Shown here: piece after piece, positions 61,531-64,000 of the stretch
Layout of the letters: each line of letters opens with the position of its first letter
Position numbering within the stretch: the first letter of the stretch is position 1
DNA from: Strix aluco
Taxonomy: Eukaryota; Chordata; Aves; Strigiformes; Strigidae
DNA length: 64,000 nucleotides
Assembly: GCF_031877795.1 (NCBI RefSeq)
Contig: NC_133935.1
Coordinates: 80,555,248-80,619,247 of the forward strand
Direction of reading: 5' to 3'
Translations under genes and position numbers: made by a program
Notes under the pieces: model-generated
The model's input: only the letters and a program-made list of their open reading frames with translations
The model's database searches: none
Told to the model about the DNA's origin: nothing

Positions 61531-64000
61531 CAGTTACATCGGAGCTTCCTGTGTAAGATCTGTCAAGCAACTCCTATCATCACGTCTGTAAGTGAGTGTG
61601 AGTAATTGGTTTTATTTAAATTCATGTGGTATTTACTACCTACACCAAGACAGATAATGGACAGATAGCAGAACAATGATCGGCAAGTGGCTACCACTTA
61701 ATTCTTTTTTATTCTGCATCTTGCCTGCTTTCATCTGTCTTCCCTTCTGAAGAAGTAAGGATGTTTCTTGTGTCTCAGATGGAAATGCAATGGCCTATTA
61801 TGAATTCATTGCAAGTTTTCCGTTTTCCATCCAAAATCATGACAGTGATAAAAAAATAAAATCCCACAGTATTTGTTTCCAAAAGCATTCAGTTCCATGC
61901 ATATATGTTTAGCTTTCTGCAATTGGATTTCTCATCCCCAGAAAGACAGAGGCTGAACTTTCTAAGTAGCAAATATAACATTTAAGGAGTCTATATGCCT
62001 TGCCAAAAACAATAGGTACTAAGTATGGTGGTAAGGGCAGAGCATCTTAAGAAATATTGAAATAATTTGTTGACTTGCTGCAGTTCTATTGATTTCAGAA
62101 ACACAAAGAGAATATGCTGAACAGGAGGAAAAAAACCATTAAGTAGCATCACGTGAATGCGGTAGTAAAACATCCTACATACTCTCATCACTGTCAGGTT
62201 CCTGCAGCAAGAAAATATGTGTTCAGCCCTGAAAACTACCTTCTTTTAATACAAGTATTGGTACGCATTCATTTGCTCTAGCTATCTGAATTCCTTTGGG
62301 TTTAGTGAAGCTGTCAAAACCTTACAAGTGCGAATGCTGTTGTGTAAGTAAAATTAATGACTCTTTTTCTGCTTCCCATATTTTAAAGCTTTAAATGAGT
62401 CTTACTGCTGGGGGAAAGGGGAGGAAAAGCAAAGGGGCTGTCAAAATGGAATTGTAAATCTGTCGGCATTTAAAATCTTAGACCTGATTGACCTCATGAC
62501 GGTGCTTCAGACCGGCATTTATCTTGGTGTTGTAAAGCAAGCAAACTATCTTTACCCAGGCATGAATCCCACTTTGCAATCTGCTGTAACTAACAGGGGT
62601 ATGAGGCTCAAGTGGAACGCTCCAGTCAAGCAAGTAAACATTGAAAAACAAACAAAAGCATTTGCATTTGTGGAAGTATTAAATGTAATTATAGTATGCC
62701 CTTTAAGTGTAAGTGTTGGAGTAAGGGGACAGTAATGTGAACATAGATGTAAGTCAGTTATTAAATAAAATTGAAATATTTAAATAATTAGTATCAATAA
62801 TAACTTGTGCTTGTCCAAAGGGTGTGTGCTGAGGTTTTAGCTGATGCTTGTCATGATATGGGGTCACAGACTCAGAGTTGTTTGGGGGGAGGGTTTCCTC
62901 AGTGTCCAGATCCCCCAGCACATTGTGGGCTACACCCTGATCTATAGGCTGGCTATTTTCAGTACAGCAAGGAGGACTTCCCAGCAACATCCTGCTTACA
63001 GCTCAAGATGAAGGCTGGCTTCAGAAAGCAGTGTCAGCCTACCAAGCACCACTGACTACATGCTGTCCATCTATGCCAGTGGCTCTATCCCAGGGTAATT
63101 TAGACTCAACTCAGTAGAGGTTATTGACACCCTCATATTTCATCTGGCCATGCTACACTCCCCCACGGTCATTAGAAGGGCTCTCCAGAAAGCACTTCAG
63201 AGCAGGAGCCAGACACAGGTGCTCTGAAAATCTCATGGAATTTTCTTAAGGAACTTGCATGTGCCCAGAAAGAAGAGGGAGCCCTGGAAAAATGGTTAGT
63301 TTATGTTTTTTTCTCTACGTGCTAGAAGCAGAGATGACCCTACATGCCTTATTTAATCGTTCTTCTATCCATTCGTTCAGAGGTGATGTAATTCTCTGGA
63401 GACTATCTCCTGTTTTACCAGAGTGTGTGCTCCTAGTTTTTGCTCAACCTACCAACATACCCTCTCACAACCCAGAAAAAAAATCCTTCCTGTGGATATG
63501 TCACAATGTTGAAGTTTGGTCTGAGGCATGTCACCAGCTGAATGAAATCTGGCTGAAGCCTGGAGAAGATGGGATTAATGTTGCTATCCAATGGGGCCAA
63601 AATTCTGCTGCCACCAGAAGCATACCTAACTTACCTCCATGCAGAGAAGAACAGAGTGTACTCACTGACTAGACTACCATTCACTGGAGGAGTGTATAGC
63701 ACATTACAAGTATTAATTCTTAGGATGCGGTCACAAGGTCAGAAAGTAATATTACCCCTATTTTATATAGGTACAAATTGGTGAGCCAAAGATAGAGATG
63801 AGACTGGAACCAAGTTTCAGTGCACTGTTTTGCTTACTAGACTGGAGCCCTTCCAACAAATGGAAGGGGATTTTGTATATTATATTGTAAACCCAAAGCC
63901 AATAAAAAAATTCTTATGAGTTTTAATGAGATGACTGCAGGGAATATGGTGTGTACTTGAGTTTTCTTAAGAGATTTGGGAAAGTCAGTCTTTAAATTAG
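61531..64000. other. Non-coding stretch, possible conserved regulatory blocks
   Basis: No gene seen. 62340-62650 is a complex, non-repetitive stretch with TALE/homeodomain-like words (TGTCA near 62440, TGATTGAC at 62485-62492) and an open frame without domains. It has the look of a conserved non-coding element, but this is only an impression. The end of the window, 62750-64000, shows nothing recognisable. Confidence 0.3.

Noticed and set aside
62496-62735. Open frame of 79 codons beginning MTVLQTGIYLG
   Set aside because: No recognised domain, no splice signals that fit, and the composition drifts at the end. Kept only as a possible non-coding conserved block.

Overview
The window is vertebrate nuclear DNA, almost certainly from a bird and probably from Neoaves. 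The evidence is a set of CR1 LINEs, some carrying the avian-type 3' end built on ATTCTATG octamers, plus two retroviral LTRs of types I recall as common in neoavian genomes. A single CpG island sits in otherwise AT-rich, non-coding sequence. I see no prokaryotic gene organisation, CRISPR array, tRNA or rRNA. No complete protein-coding gene is visible. Nearly all open frames are chance frames or decayed transposon frames.

Layout. 1-12.4 kb: mostly unique AT-rich sequence with two plus-strand CR1 fragments (about 1084-1528 and 4128-5347) and one much older CR1/L3-like LINE (about 7030-8510). 12.4-16.7 kb: a cluster of mobile DNA. It holds a long minus-strand CR1 (12413-15300) that retains the end of ORF1 (SGNH/GDSL-esterase domain), the ORF2 endonuclease and the start of the reverse transcriptase, but has an internal deletion of the RT palm. 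It is followed by a 343-bp solo LTR with a clean 5-bp target duplication and, 49 bp on, a second unrelated LTR of about 711 bp. 16.7-19.6 kb: unique sequence.

19.6-21.5 kb is the likeliest genic part. On the minus strand, 19645-19814 looks like a coding exon, with branch point, acceptor and strong donor. Just to its right is a GC- and CpG-rich island (about 20050-21480) with a CCAAT box and an RFX-type X-box, and a plus-strand 5' splice donor at 21091. A promoter, possibly bidirectional, is my inference; I cannot name the gene.

22-28.7 kb is unique sequence including a long purine-rich stretch. 28.7-30.6 kb holds two CR1 pieces joined head to tail: an internally deleted CR1 whose 5' end directly meets the 3' end of another. 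This is the order expected from reverse-transcriptase template jumping. 30.6-64 kb is gene-poor and contains only old, eroded LINE fragments, short homopolymers, a few palindromes and several blocks that may be conserved regulatory elements. No young insertion was seen beyond 30.6 kb.
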